DNA from: Actinoplanes campanulatus
GTDB taxonomy: Bacteria > Actinomycetota > Actinomycetes > Mycobacteriales > Micromonosporaceae
Reading direction: 5' to 3'
DNA: 64,000 bases
Assembly: GCF_014647795.1 (NCBI RefSeq)
Contig: NZ_BMPW01000008.1
Span: 310,001 to 374,000, forward strand
Shown piece by piece: positions 16,472 through 25,060 of this stretch. Below the pieces are notes generated by a model. It made no database searches. It was not told the DNA's origin and saw nothing but the letters and a program-made list of their open reading frames with translations. Position 1 is the stretch's first letter. Every line of letters begins with the position of its first letter. The translations under genes and the position numbers were made by a program.

Positions 16472-17203
16472 TCACCCGAACAGGAAGTCGAAGACCGCGG
16501 CGCCGACCCGCTGGTCGACGGCCTCGGTGTTGTTGGCCTCCTCGCGCGCGAACTTCACCGCGGTCTGCAACGACAGCACCCGGTCGAGGATCTCGTTGAC
16601 CCGCTTGGCCGGCAGCGCGCCGGAGAACTTCACGGTGGTCCAGTAGCCGACGGTGACGTCCTCGTAGTACACCTCGACCTGGGCCGGGTGCTTCTCGGTG
16701 GCCTCCGCCTTCACGTGGTTGCGCGGCACCTTCTTGGTGCGGTTGGTGCGCACCGGGTCGGTCCGCCAGCTGTCGGTGGAGTCGTCGCGCACCCAGGACT
16801 CGGCGGCGTCGAGGACCGGCAGCTTCTTCACGAACGTGTGCAGGTCGACGAGCTGCTTCTCGAGGAAGAGCAGGTAGGTCACCGGCACCTGGGCGGCGAT
16901 CACGCGGCCGTCGACGACCACGTCGGCGCGGGCCACACAGTTCGTCCAGTCCTTGGTGGCGGTGACGTCGAACAGCCGGGTCAGGGTGCGGGACACGTCA
17001 CGGAGGATCTCCTCCGCCTTGATCTGCACCCGCGTCGACTCGGCGGGAAGCTGCTCACCCTCCTCGTCCTTCGGCTGGTAGGTCCGGGAGATGCCGGCGA
17101 GCGGCGCCGTCTTCTGCACGGCGTGATGCGCCTCGCTCAGGTCGGCGAACGCCTTGCTCTTGACGCCCTTCTCGACGGCGATGATCTGATTCAGCTTCGG
17201 CAC
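16472..17203 (-). CDS. Conserved protein of unknown function upstream of Y-RNA-like genes
   Basis: 243 residues from a GTG with ribosome-binding site AAAGGGG. It has no signal peptide or membrane segment. It begins PKLNQIIAVEKGVKSKAFAD and contains RTYQPKDEEGEQLP, LFDVTATKDWTNCVA, VPVTYLLFLEKQLVDL and the C-terminal AVKFAREEANNTEAVDQRVG. From memory this is a widely conserved bacterial and phage family of unknown function (possibly the one named DUF7873); that should be verified. It is rich in lysine and arginine and is clearly not the 500-residue Ro60/TROVE protein. Since the two tRNA-mimic RNAs follow on the same strand before a terminator, an RNA-related role is a reasonable inference. Confidence 0.8.
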   Translation of the reverse strand: MPKLNQIIAVEKGVKSKAFADLSEAHHAVQKTAPLAGISRTYQPKDEEGEQLPAESTRVQIKAEEILRDVSRTLTRLFDVTATKDWTNCVARADVVVDGRVIAAQVPVTYLLFLEKQLVDLHTFVKKLPVLDAAESWVRDDSTDSWRTDPVRTNRTKKVPRNHVKAEATEKHPAQVEVYYEDVTVGYWTTVKFSGALPAKRVNEILDRVLSLQTAVKFAREEANNTEAVDQRVGAAVFDFLFG

Positions 17204-17261
17204 CGATGTCCCCTTTCAGCGGCCCGAACGCTAACACCACCCGGCCAACCCCCAAACCCAT

Positions 17262-18090
17262 TTCCGGTACGGGCTACGCGCGCTGCCCCGGGCGGACAGC
17301 GACCTGACCGCCCACTCCAGCCCGTGCCGCCCGCGCCGGGCGTAGATCGGTTGGACACCCTCGCATGTGCCGCCGCTCGCTCCGGGTGGGCGGTTGCGCT
17401 GCGCGCTGCTCCCGGCCGTCACGCCGCTCCCTCTGGGCGGGTGGTTGCGCTTGTGCTCGCCAGGCAACCGGGGCGGTCTTCTCCCGGCCGTTGCTCCGGT
17501 TGCGCACGGTGGGTGGTGGCGGTCGATGCCGGTCGCGCCACGATAAACCCGCCGGAAGTCACTCACCGAGACCGCAATCTTGGATACGTGAGGATGCGTG
17601 GTACATCCGTGCTGTTCCGGCCACCCCTATCCTCCACAAAGGCCGGTGAACCGGGTTCCCCACTCAGGCGGAGTTCCGACCGACCGGGCTTTCGGCGGTG
17701 AAAGCACACGAAGGCTGCCCCGTGAGCGGCCATCGCGGCGATAGACCACGCAGGCGACCACGACACCGCCACCGTGCGCGCCCACCCTCGTGAAAGCGCG
17801 ACCACCCGCCCAGAGCGACCGGCGCAACGGCCGCGAGCGGGCAACCCCCCGCGCCTGGGAAACAAAACCAACGCAGGCGACCGGCAGGGGGCAACCCGGG
17901 AGCCCGGCCGGCAACACCCCGACCACCCGCCCGACGTGACCGACAGCAGGGGCGGCGGCGCCTGAGGAAGTGGCGACCCGCCCAGGCACCGATCTACGCC
18001 CGGCGGGCGCGGCACGGGCTGGAGCGGGCAGGGAGCTCGCGCGGCGGGGCGGAACCGCCCTGAAAATGACGGGACGGCGTCACCCGTACC
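17262..18090. repeat. Composite inverted-repeat element, copy A
   Basis: The arms at about 17262-17351 (plus orientation) and 17987-18090 (inverted) share GGTACGGG, then CTCCAGCCCGTGCCGC and, at the inner end, CGGGCGTAGATCGGT. Between them are degenerate units of about 65 bp carrying GGGCGGGTGGT, CCAGGCACCCGGGTTGCC-like and CTCCCGGCCGTTGC words, in plus orientation on the left (about 17371-17495) and inverted on the right (about 17795-17943). About 300 bp of unique sequence lie in the middle. No gene is convincing inside. The same design recurs at 43006-43867. It fills the whole spacer between the genes at 17203 and 18095. Confidence 0.7.
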
Positions 18091-18094
18091 AAAA

Positions 18095-18856
18095 TCAGTG
18101 GATCTTTTGCCAGGGGACCCGGCGCCAAGCCTCCTGGAGTGCCGACGTCAGGGCCGGGGTGTCCGGGAAGAGGACGTCGTCGATGGCGGCGATCGGCTGG
18201 GCCGGGTGGCGGGAGTTGGTGGCGGCCGCGCCGGTCATGGCGGGCAGGTCGGCGGCGGTGAGCGGGCGCACGGCCTGGGGGACGTCGAGTTCGCGGCGCA
18301 GCAACAGCATCGTCACGCCGGCCAGCATCGGCGCGTCGGGCCAGATCACGCGCTTGCCGTCGGAGAACGCCAGGTTCCAGACGGAGCCCTCCCGGAGCAG
18401 GCCGTCGCGGCCGGTGAAGACGACGTCGTCGAAACCGGCGCGTTGCGCCTCGGCGGCGTGGTGGAACAGGCCGAGGGTGGCGCGGTGCTTGAGGTGGGGC
18501 AGTTCGCGTTCGTAGACGATGGTGCGGGCGCGCAGCGGTGGGGGTGGCGTGTCGGCCCCGGGTTCGAGGACGGAGACCATGACCTCGTCGGCGGCGAGCA
18601 CGGTGACCCGGACCGTGGCGTCCGGCTCGCCGCGCAGCGCCTGGACGATCAGCGCCCGGATCGTGTCGTCGGCGGCCGGTTCGGCGCCGGGGAACAGCTC
18701 GGCCGAGCCCTCCCGCAGCCGCCGCAGGTGCAGGTCGAGGCCGGCCACCGCGCCGCCGCGGACCTGCATGGTGGTGAAATGCCCGAGGATCCGGGTGGCG
18801 GCCCGGTGCAGCGCCTCGACGTCCGGCGCCGCACCGTTGATCTCCACATACGTCAC
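18095..18856 (-). CDS. Class IV PLP aminotransferase / ADC-lyase-like
   Basis: 253 residues from a GTG that overlaps the GNAT stop (GTGA). The class IV aminotransferase fold is shown by the PLP-lysine region ERELPHLKHRATLG, the phosphate-binding FTGRDGLLREGSVWNLAF and late GVTMLLLRREL and ATNSRHPAQPIAAID segments. Family members are branched-chain or D-amino-acid aminotransferases and aminodeoxychorismate lyases; the substrate cannot be decided. It is coupled to the acetyltransferase upstream. Its 3' end abuts repeat element A. Confidence 0.85.
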   Translation of the reverse strand: MTYVEINGAAPDVEALHRAATRILGHFTTMQVRGGAVAGLDLHLRRLREGSAELFPGAEPAADDTIRALIVQALRGEPDATVRVTVLAADEVMVSVLEPGADTPPPPLRARTIVYERELPHLKHRATLGLFHHAAEAQRAGFDDVVFTGRDGLLREGSVWNLAFSDGKRVIWPDAPMLAGVTMLLLRRELDVPQAVRPLTAADLPAMTGAAATNSRHPAQPIAAIDDVLFPDTPALTSALQEAWRRVPWQKIH

Positions 18857-19428
18857 CAGGTCATGTCTACCTGGTGTTCGAGGACGGCGTAACCGGCCCG
18901 GGCGAAGGCGGCCGCCATCGGCACGTTGCCGAGGTCGTCGAGCACCCGCTCCATGAGCCCGATCAGCTCGTCGGCGTCGTGCGGCTCCCGGAAGACGAGG
19001 CGGCCCGTGGACGGCCGGACCGGGGTGCCCGGCTGCCATTGCAGGCGCAGCCGCTCGACGAAGATCCGGGCGCCGGAGCGTTCCAGGACGTGCAGCCAGT
19101 CGTGGCCGTGGTCGCGCCAGTCCGGTGGGACGAACCGAACGTACTCCGGGGCGTGGACGGCGGCCGCCTCGATCAACTGGACGCCGTCGTCGAGGTGGCC
19201 GGGCGCCACGTCGAGGATGTCCATGAACATCGGCTTCTCGTCGCCGTGGCGGGACCACCAGGCGGCGCGGGCGGTGACCCGGCCGTCGCGGACGGCCACC
19301 CACAGCCACTCGGGGCGGCGATGGCCGGCGCTCAGATCGCCGGGGATCTCCTCGTTGAGCGCGTACTCGAAGGAGTTGAAGAGGTCCAGCTCACCGGGGC
19401 CGGTGAGCGGACGGATATCCAAGGTCAA
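18853..19428 (-). CDS. GNAT-family N-acetyltransferase
   Basis: 191 residues from a TTG with GGAG seven bases upstream. The N-terminal half shows the GNAT pattern (WLWVAVRDGRVTARAAWWSR, then PMFMDILDVAPGH), and the C-terminal half (GLMERVLDDLGNVPMAAAFARAGY) completes it; the acetyl-CoA loop is degenerate. It shares a 4-bp overlap with the aminotransferase, so the two may act on one amino-acid-like metabolite. The TTG start is supported by spacing and by no better in-frame start nearby. Confidence 0.75.
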   Translation of the reverse strand: MTLDIRPLTGPGELDLFNSFEYALNEEIPGDLSAGHRRPEWLWVAVRDGRVTARAAWWSRHGDEKPMFMDILDVAPGHLDDGVQLIEAAAVHAPEYVRFVPPDWRDHGHDWLHVLERSGARIFVERLRLQWQPGTPVRPSTGRLVFREPHDADELIGLMERVLDDLGNVPMAAAFARAGYAVLEHQVDMTW

Positions 19429-19488
19429 GTTTTCTCCATCCGGTCCGGCGGCCGGTTGTAGCCGCCGTCCCGGCCGGTCCGCAACGCA

Positions 19489-20337
19489 TTAACGGGCGCC
19501 GGAGCGTTCCGCACCGATCCCGGCGGCGACCACCAGGCCGATGCCGGCGACCGCCGTCCACCCCGGAACCTGGTGCAGCAGGACCAGGCCCGCCAGCACG
19601 GCGATGGCCGGCTCCAGGCTCATCAGGGTGCCGAAGGCGGCGGTGGTGAGCCGGCGCAGCGCCAGGAACTCCAGGACGAACGGCACCACCGGCAGCAGCA
19701 CGGCCAGGAACAGCCCGGCCACCAGGACGTCGACGGTGACCCGGCCGATCACCTGCGGGCCGGCGACCACGGTGGCGACCAGACCGGCCACCGGCATCGA
19801 GACGGCCAGGCCGCTCAGCCCCGCGCCCTCGTCGCCGACATGCTGGGTGAGCAGAATGTACGCGGCCCAGCACACCGCCGCGGCCAGCGCGAACGCCACC
19901 CCCACCGGGTCGGCGCCGCCGTGCCACGGCTCGGTCAGCAGCAGCACGCCGGCCCCGGCCAGCAGCGGCCACAGTGCCCGCCGCCCGCGGATCACGGCCA
20001 CCCCGAGCGGGCCGAGGAACTCCAGGGCGCTCGCGGTGCCCAGCGGCAGCCGGGCGACCGCCGCCATGAACAGCATCGTCATCGTCCCGGTGACCACGCC
20101 GAGGGCGACCGCCGACCACAGGGCGCGCCGGCTCAGATCGGTCAGGCGCGGCCGGACGAGCAGGAACAGCAGCACACCGGCCCACGCGAGCCGGATCCAC
20201 GCGGCGCCGGCCACACCGATGTCGTCGATGAGGCCCACCGAGACGGCCAGACCCAATTGCACGCACGTCATGGCGGTGACGGCGAGGGCCGCCCCGGTGC
20301 GGGTGTCGGTGCGTGGGCGTACGGCGGTGAGCGTCAT
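19489..20337 (-). CDS. EamA/RhtA-type DMT-superfamily exporter
   Basis: 282 residues, ten predicted membrane segments in two EamA repeats ([14 protein letters not shown] with [19 protein letters not shown]; then [14 protein letters not shown] with [21 protein letters not shown]). RhtA/YddG-type members export amino acids or other small metabolites. It is divergent from the LysR gene at 20421, the usual arrangement for a regulator and its exporter, with an 83-bp shared control region. The ATG at 20335-20337 is chosen because it just precedes the first membrane helix; an upstream extension would run into the spacer. Confidence 0.88.
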   Translation of the reverse strand: MTLTAVRPRTDTRTGAALAVTAMTCVQLGLAVSVGLIDDIGVAGAAWIRLAWAGVLLFLLVRPRLTDLSRRALWSAVALGVVTGTMTMLFMAAVARLPLGTASALEFLGPLGVAVIRGRRALWPLLAGAGVLLLTEPWHGGADPVGVAFALAAAVCWAAYILLTQHVGDEGAGLSGLAVSMPVAGLVATVVAGPQVIGRVTVDVLVAGLFLAVLLPVVPFVLEFLALRRLTTAAFGTLMSLEPAIAVLAGLVLLHQVPGWTAVAGIGLVVAAGIGAERSGAR

Positions 20338-20420
20338 GCCGCCAGTAGATGCGATCCGGACCGTTCGCGTCCACGTGACGATGCTGGACATACCGTTCGC
20401 TACCACTTAACAATTGGGGT

Positions 20421-21344
20421 ATGGACGTGCGCCGCCTGGAGACTCTGCTGATGCTGTCCCGGCTCGGGTCGATGCGGGCCGTCGCCGAGGAGACGCACAC
20501 CACCACGTCGACCGTGTCGCAGCAGATCGCGGCGCTGGCCCGGGAGGCCGGGACGCCGCTGATCGAGCCGGACGGGCGGCGGGTCCGGCTCACCCCGGCC
20601 GGGCGGCGGCTCGCCGAGCACGCGGTCACCATCCTGGCCGCGCTGGAGGCGGCCCGGCTCGACCTGGATCCGGCCGCGGAACCCGCCGGGACGCTGCGCG
20701 CCGCCGGTTTCGGCACGGCCATCCGGCGATCGCTGCTGCCCGTCGTGGCCCGGCTCGCCGACGATCACCCCCGGGTACGAGTACGCATCCACGAACACGA
20801 GACCGACGAGGCGCTCGCCATGATCGCCGCCGACGACCTGGACCTGGCCCTCACCTACGACTTCAACCTGGCCCCCGCCGCCCCGGACCGGACGGTCGTG
20901 TCCCGTCCCCTGTGGTCGGCGGAGTGGGCCCTCGGCGTCCCGGCCGCCGACCCGCACGCGGACGCCGACGCCCCCACCGTGTTCGCCCGCTACCGTGACC
21001 ACGACTGGATCGTCAACTCCCGTGGCGTCGCCGACGAGCAGGTGGTCCGCACGATCGCGTCGATGGCCGGCTTCGACCCGCTGATCACCCATCGCTCGGA
21101 CAGCCTGGAGCTGTTGCAGGACCTGGTGGTGGCGGGCCTCGGCGTGGGGCTGCTCCCGGTCGCCGGCCCGACCCGCCCCGGCGTGCGCCTGCTGCCGCTG
21201 CGCGACCCGGCCCCGATCCTGCGCTGTTACGCGGTGGTCCGCACCGGCCGCACCGGCTGGCCCCCACTGGCCCTGCTGCTCCGCCTGCTCGAATCGGGCA
21301 TGAGCGATCGGGCCTCCTCCGCCTCGGGCACGCCCAGCTCCTGA
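20421..21344 (+). CDS. LysR-family transcriptional regulator
   Basis: 307 residues. The N-terminal winged helix-turn-helix (RRLETLLMLSRLGSMRAVAE, TTTSTVSQQIAALAREAG) precedes a LysR substrate-binding domain (DDLDLALTYDFNL, LLQDLVVAGLGVGLLPVAG). It probably regulates the divergent EamA exporter. Its last 118 bp overlap the convergent end of the BTAD regulator at 21227, an unusually long antisense overlap; the tail after residue 290 (SGMSDRASSASGTPSS) is low-complexity and may be an extension by read-through into the neighbour. Confidence 0.88.
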   Translation: MDVRRLETLLMLSRLGSMRAVAEETHTTTSTVSQQIAALAREAGTPLIEPDGRRVRLTPAGRRLAEHAVTILAALEAARLDLDPAAEPAGTLRAAGFGTAIRRSLLPVVARLADDHPRVRVRIHEHETDEALAMIAADDLDLALTYDFNLAPAAPDRTVVSRPLWSAEWALGVPAADPHADADAPTVFARYRDHDWIVNSRGVADEQVVRTIASMAGFDPLITHRSDSLELLQDLVVAGLGVGLLPVAGPTRPGVRLLPLRDPAPILRCYAVVRTGRTGWPPLALLLRLLESGMSDRASSASGTPSS

Positions 21345-23971
21345 TAGAGACGCACCGCCTCGTCGAGGTGCGGCGCCGCGTCGCCGGCTCTTCCGAGGCC
21401 GAGCAGGGCCCGGGCGAGGCCGTGATGGGCGCGGGCCCGCTCCGGCCGGTCGCCGGACGCCACCGCCCGCGTGTGCTCCTCGATCGCCCGCTCCGGGTCG
21501 CCGCCGGCCAGCGCCGCCTCACCGAGGCCGTTGAACGCCGCGGCCTCGTCGGTGCGGTTGCCCATGGCCCGGTAGATCCGGCCCGCCTCCCGGTGCCGCT
21601 CCACCGCCTCGGTGGGGCGGCCCTGATGGCGCAGCAGGGTGCCGATCTGGTTGAGCACCCGCGCCTCGCCGAGCGGGTTGCCGTCGCGCCGGTGCAGGGC
21701 GAGGGCCAGATCCAGGTGGCGGCGGGCCTCCTCGTGGCGGCCCGGCTGGTCCAGGACCATGCCGAGGTCGCCGAGGACGAACCCTTCCCGGGCCCGGTCC
21801 CCGGCGATCCGGGCCAGGTCGAGGGCCTGTTTGAGGTGCCGCTCGGCGGTTGCGGTGTCGCGGCGGCGCCAGGCCACGTCGCCGAGCGTGTGCAGGGCCA
21901 TCGAGCGGGGGAACGGATCGTCCTCGGCGACGGCGAGCGCCTGCCCGGCGCAGTCCAGCGCCCGCTCGTAGTCGCCGCGCCGCCAGTGGGTCCAGGCGAG
22001 GTCGGCGAGCGCACGGCCGGACACGTCCGGGTCGCCGTTGGCGCGGCTGCGCTCCAGGGCGATGCCGTGCAGGGTGACGGCGTCGTCGTGGTGGGCCTGC
22101 CGGTCCAGGTACGGCCGGAGCGCGTGCGCCAGGTGCCCCACACAGATGCGGGGGACGTGGGCGGCGGTGGCGATGATGTTGCCGCGCTCGGCGTCCAGCC
22201 ACCGGAGGGCCTCGGCGGGATCGCGGATCGGCTCGACCGGGGTCAGCTCGGGTGGCAGCCCGGGCCGGTCGCCGACGTTGGCCGGGAACAACCGGCGGAC
22301 CGCCGACCGGGACCGGTGCAGGTAGTGCACGAGCAGCCGCATCACCGCCCCGTCCTCCTCCGGGAAGGCTCGGGCGTGCTCGCGCAGCAGGTCGTGCATG
22401 GTGTAGCGGCCGGGCTCACGCTGGATCAGAAGGTTCGCGTCGAGCAGGCTCTCCAGCAGGTCCTCCGCCTCGGGCACCGGCAGGCCGGCGAGGGCGGCCG
22501 CGGCGTGCGGCTCGACGTCACGGACCGGGGCCGGCCCGAGCAGCCGGAACATGCGCTGTTCGGCCGGGTCCAACTGCTCGTACGACACCGTGAAGGCGGC
22601 CGCCACGCTGCGCTCCGGGGTGGCCAGGTCGGCCAGCCGCAGGCGGCCCGCCAGATAGGACACGCTCCATCGTGGCCGGTGCTGGAGCCGGGCGGCGGCC
22701 AGCCGGATGGCCAGCGGCAGATGCCCGCACAGGCCGAGCACCTCGGTGACCGCCGCGGGCTCGGCGGCCGCCCGCTCCCCCACGATGCCGGCGAACAGGG
22801 CGAGCGCGTCGCCGGGCGGCAGCACCTCCATGGACAGGGCGCGGGCGCCGTCGACGTCGACCAGCCGGCGCCGGCTGGTGATCAGCAGCAGGCTCTCCGA
22901 GCTGCCGGGCAGCAGCGGCCGGACGTGACCGCCGTCGGTCGCGTTGTCGAGCACCACCAGGACCCGGCGGGCCGCCAACTCGGCCCGCCACAGGGCGGCG
23001 CGACCGGCCTCGGTGGGCGGGATCTCGGTGAGGCCGAGCTGGCGCAGCAGGATTTCCAGCGCCGCCGACGCGGTGTGCCCGCTCAGGTCGGCGAACAGCT
23101 GCCCGCCCGGGAAGCGGCTGGCCAGCCGGTGGGCGGCCCGGATCGCCAGGGTGGTCTTGCCGACCCCGGCCATCCCGTCGACGGTGACGATGCCGCCGCG
23201 CGGATCGGTGACGATCCGGTCCAGCTCGTCGTCGCGGCCGGTGAAGTCGGGCACGTCGTAGGGCAGGAAGCTGGACCGGGACGCCGCCAGGGCGCTCTGC
23301 TCCACGGCCAGGAAGCCCGCCCCCGGGTCGAGGCCCTGCTCCTCGGCCAGCCCCTCCCGGTACGCCCGGGCGGCGGCCAGCGCGTCGGCCTGCCGCCCGG
23401 ACCGGTGCAGTGCCGTGACGAGCTGCCCGGCCAGCCGCTCCCGCAGCGGGTGCGCCGCCACGAGCCCGGCCAGCTCGTCCAGCACGGCGGCATGCCGCCC
23501 GGCGGTCAGCTCCGCCTCCATCAGCCGCTCGATCGCGACGAGCCGCCGGTCGGCCAGCAGCGCGCGGGCGGCGGGGGCGTAGTGCGCGTGCACGTCGGCG
23601 AGCGCCTCGCCCCGCCACAGGCCGAGCGCCTCCCGCAGCCGGCCCTCGGCCACCAGATCGCTGAACTCCCGCACATCCAGGCTGCCGGGCCCGGGATCGG
23701 CCAGATAGCCGCCCGAACGGGTCAGCAGCACCTCGGCCCCACCCATCGCCCGGCGCAGCGCGGTGATCGCCGCGTGGATCTGCGACCGCGCCGTCTCCGG
23801 CTGGTCGAGACCCCACACGGCCTCGATGAGCCGCTCCATCGGGATCACCGTCCCCGCGTGGAGCAGCAGGTAGGCGAGGACGGCGCGGTGCCGTGGGGCG
23901 AGGCCGGGCAGTGGCTCGCCGCCGTCCGTGACCAGCACGGGCCCCAGAAGTGCGAAGCGAAGGCCCCCCAC
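21227..23971 (-). CDS. BTAD / NB-ARC / TPR regulator (AfsR-SARP type)
   Basis: 914 residues. Order: OmpR-like winged helix (about 1-95), BTAD domain (SLDVREFSDLVAEGRL to about 245), NB-ARC ATPase with P-loop GMAGVGKTT and Walker B VLVVLDNA, a winged-helix linker, then C-terminal TPRs (ALADLAWTHWRRGDYERALDCA onward). AfsR-like proteins activate transcription after nucleotide- and signal-driven oligomerisation. The GTG at 23969-23971 has GGGAGG at ideal spacing; an ATG 13 codons upstream lacks this. It is divergent from the AhpD-like/ABM pair and is a candidate regulator of it; a 10-bp palindrome CGATGCATCG (23989-23998) lies between. No antibiotic cluster is nearby. Confidence 0.9.
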   Translation of the reverse strand: MGGLRFALLGPVLVTDGGEPLPGLAPRHRAVLAYLLLHAGTVIPMERLIEAVWGLDQPETARSQIHAAITALRRAMGGAEVLLTRSGGYLADPGPGSLDVREFSDLVAEGRLREALGLWRGEALADVHAHYAPAARALLADRRLVAIERLMEAELTAGRHAAVLDELAGLVAAHPLRERLAGQLVTALHRSGRQADALAAARAYREGLAEEQGLDPGAGFLAVEQSALAASRSSFLPYDVPDFTGRDDELDRIVTDPRGGIVTVDGMAGVGKTTLAIRAAHRLASRFPGGQLFADLSGHTASAALEILLRQLGLTEIPPTEAGRAALWRAELAARRVLVVLDNATDGGHVRPLLPGSSESLLLITSRRRLVDVDGARALSMEVLPPGDALALFAGIVGERAAAEPAAVTEVLGLCGHLPLAIRLAAARLQHRPRWSVSYLAGRLRLADLATPERSVAAAFTVSYEQLDPAEQRMFRLLGPAPVRDVEPHAAAALAGLPVPEAEDLLESLLDANLLIQREPGRYTMHDLLREHARAFPEEDGAVMRLLVHYLHRSRSAVRRLFPANVGDRPGLPPELTPVEPIRDPAEALRWLDAERGNIIATAAHVPRICVGHLAHALRPYLDRQAHHDDAVTLHGIALERSRANGDPDVSGRALADLAWTHWRRGDYERALDCAGQALAVAEDDPFPRSMALHTLGDVAWRRRDTATAERHLKQALDLARIAGDRAREGFVLGDLGMVLDQPGRHEEARRHLDLALALHRRDGNPLGEARVLNQIGTLLRHQGRPTEAVERHREAGRIYRAMGNRTDEAAAFNGLGEAALAGGDPERAIEEHTRAVASGDRPERARAHHGLARALLGLGRAGDAAPHLDEAVRLYQELGVPEAEEARSLMPDSSRRSSRASGGQPVRPVRTTA

Positions 23972-24067
23972 GATGTGCCTCCCATCGTCGATGCATCGCG
24001 AATCTATCAACGGGGTCCGACAACCTCTGTCTCACGAGAACGAAGCAGAACGAACAAGGAGAGACCC

Positions 24068-24508
24068 ATGCAGCGCATGAAGAACCCGGCCGTGCTCGTC
24101 CCCGCCGCGATGCGGCCGATCCAGAGCCTGATGGCGGCCACCCGCACCCAGGGTGTGCCGGAGGAACTGCTGGAGCTGGTGCACCTGCGGGTCAGCCAGA
24201 TCAACGGGTGCGGCTTCTGCGTCGACGCCGGCGTGAAGAACCTGACCAAGGCCGGCGAGACCGGCGAACGGATCGGCGTGGTCGCGGCGTGGCGGGAGAC
24301 CCCGTACTACTCGGAGCCGGAACGTGCCGCGCTCGCGCTGGCCGAGGCGGTCACCGACCGGCCGGCCGCCGTGCCGGACGACGTGTGGGACGCGGCCGCC
24401 GCCCACTTCAGCGAGCCGCAACTGGCCGCGATCCTGCTGACGATCGCCACGACGAACCTGTTCAACCGGCTCAACGCCCCGATCCGTCAGCAGGCCGGTT
24501 CATGGTGA
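24068..24508 (+). CDS. AhpD-like carboxymuconolactone decarboxylase-family protein
   Basis: 146 residues with the family core LLELVHLRVSQINGCGFCVDAG, whose CxxC (C-G-F-C) is the thiol pair used by AhpD-type peroxidatic proteins; the histidine usually found after it is replaced by GVKN. The rest (ALALAEAVTDRP and FNRLNAPIRQQ) is typical. It probably handles peroxide or acts as an alkylhydroperoxidase partner. Ribosome-binding site AAGGAGAG. It overlaps the next gene by 7 bp. Confidence 0.88.
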   Translation: MQRMKNPAVLVPAAMRPIQSLMAATRTQGVPEELLELVHLRVSQINGCGFCVDAGVKNLTKAGETGERIGVVAAWRETPYYSEPERAALALAEAVTDRPAAVPDDVWDAAAAHFSEPQLAAILLTIATTNLFNRLNAPIRQQAGSW

Positions 24509-24795
24509 CCGCGGTGCGCTCGCACCGGTACTCGGTGGACCCGGCCGACCTGGAGGAGTTCCTGGCCCGGCGGGCGTCGCTGATCGGCACGGTGCGCGAG
24601 ACCCACCCCGGCCTCACCGCGGCGGTGCTGGTCCGGCTCGACGACGGCACCTACACCGACACGTGGCACTGGTCCGGCGAGCAGGAGCTGAACGCCGCGC
24701 TGGCCGCCATCGCCACCTTCCCCGAGGCGCCGCTCGCCATGGCCCTGACCAGTGACGCGACCGCCAGCAACGGCCTGGTGGTGGATCAGCGATGA
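24502..24795 (+). CDS. Small ABM-like (dimeric alpha-beta barrel) protein
   Basis: 97 residues. The pattern RSHRYSVDPADLEEFLARRASLIGTVR followed by two strands and a helix (WHWSGEQELNAALAAIATFP) fits the antibiotic-biosynthesis-monooxygenase-like alpha-beta barrel. It is translationally coupled to the AhpD-like gene (start inside its end; a GTG one codon later is also possible). Such pairs are often oxidative-stress or quinone-handling proteins; substrate unknown. Confidence 0.7.
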   Translation: MVTAVRSHRYSVDPADLEEFLARRASLIGTVRETHPGLTAAVLVRLDDGTYTDTWHWSGEQELNAALAAIATFPEAPLAMALTSDATASNGLVVDQR

Positions 24796-24904
24796 GCCGC
24801 TCCACCGGAATGCGGCGGACCGGGAACACCGGAAACCCGATCATTCGCCGCACCCCACGCTGATCGCGGGCTCACGGCCCCGGGCGCCGCACTCTCTCCC
24901 TTTC

Positions 24905-24992
24905 CTTGTACGGGGATGGCGTACCGCCCGGGGCAGATTGCGACCGTCTGCCGGGTCCGGCCCGCGAGGCCCGCGCCGGGCGTAGATCGGTG
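24905..24992 (+). repeat. Single arm of the composite repeat (copy C)
   Basis: The stretch carries the same arm words as copies A and B: CCTTGTACGGGGATGGCG near the outer end and GCCCGCGCCGGGCGTAGATCGG at the inner end (to 24992). No inverted partner or 65-bp units follow, so it is a solo arm. It fills the 265-bp spacer between the ABM-like gene and the ParB-like gene. Confidence 0.6.
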
Positions 24993-25060
24993 GTCACCCT
25001 CACCCCACGGCGGCCGAACCCGGTCGCCGACCCCGCACCGGATGCGGCAGGATCTCCGGC

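Noticed and set aside
17262-18090. CRISPR array or protein-coding gene inside repeat copy A
   Set aside because: Units are degenerate, inverted halves face each other and no regular unique spacers occur; frames crossing it translate the repeats.
21227-23971. Regulator of an antibiotic cluster
   Set aside because: BTAD proteins often control such clusters, but no polyketide, peptide or terpene synthase is in the window.
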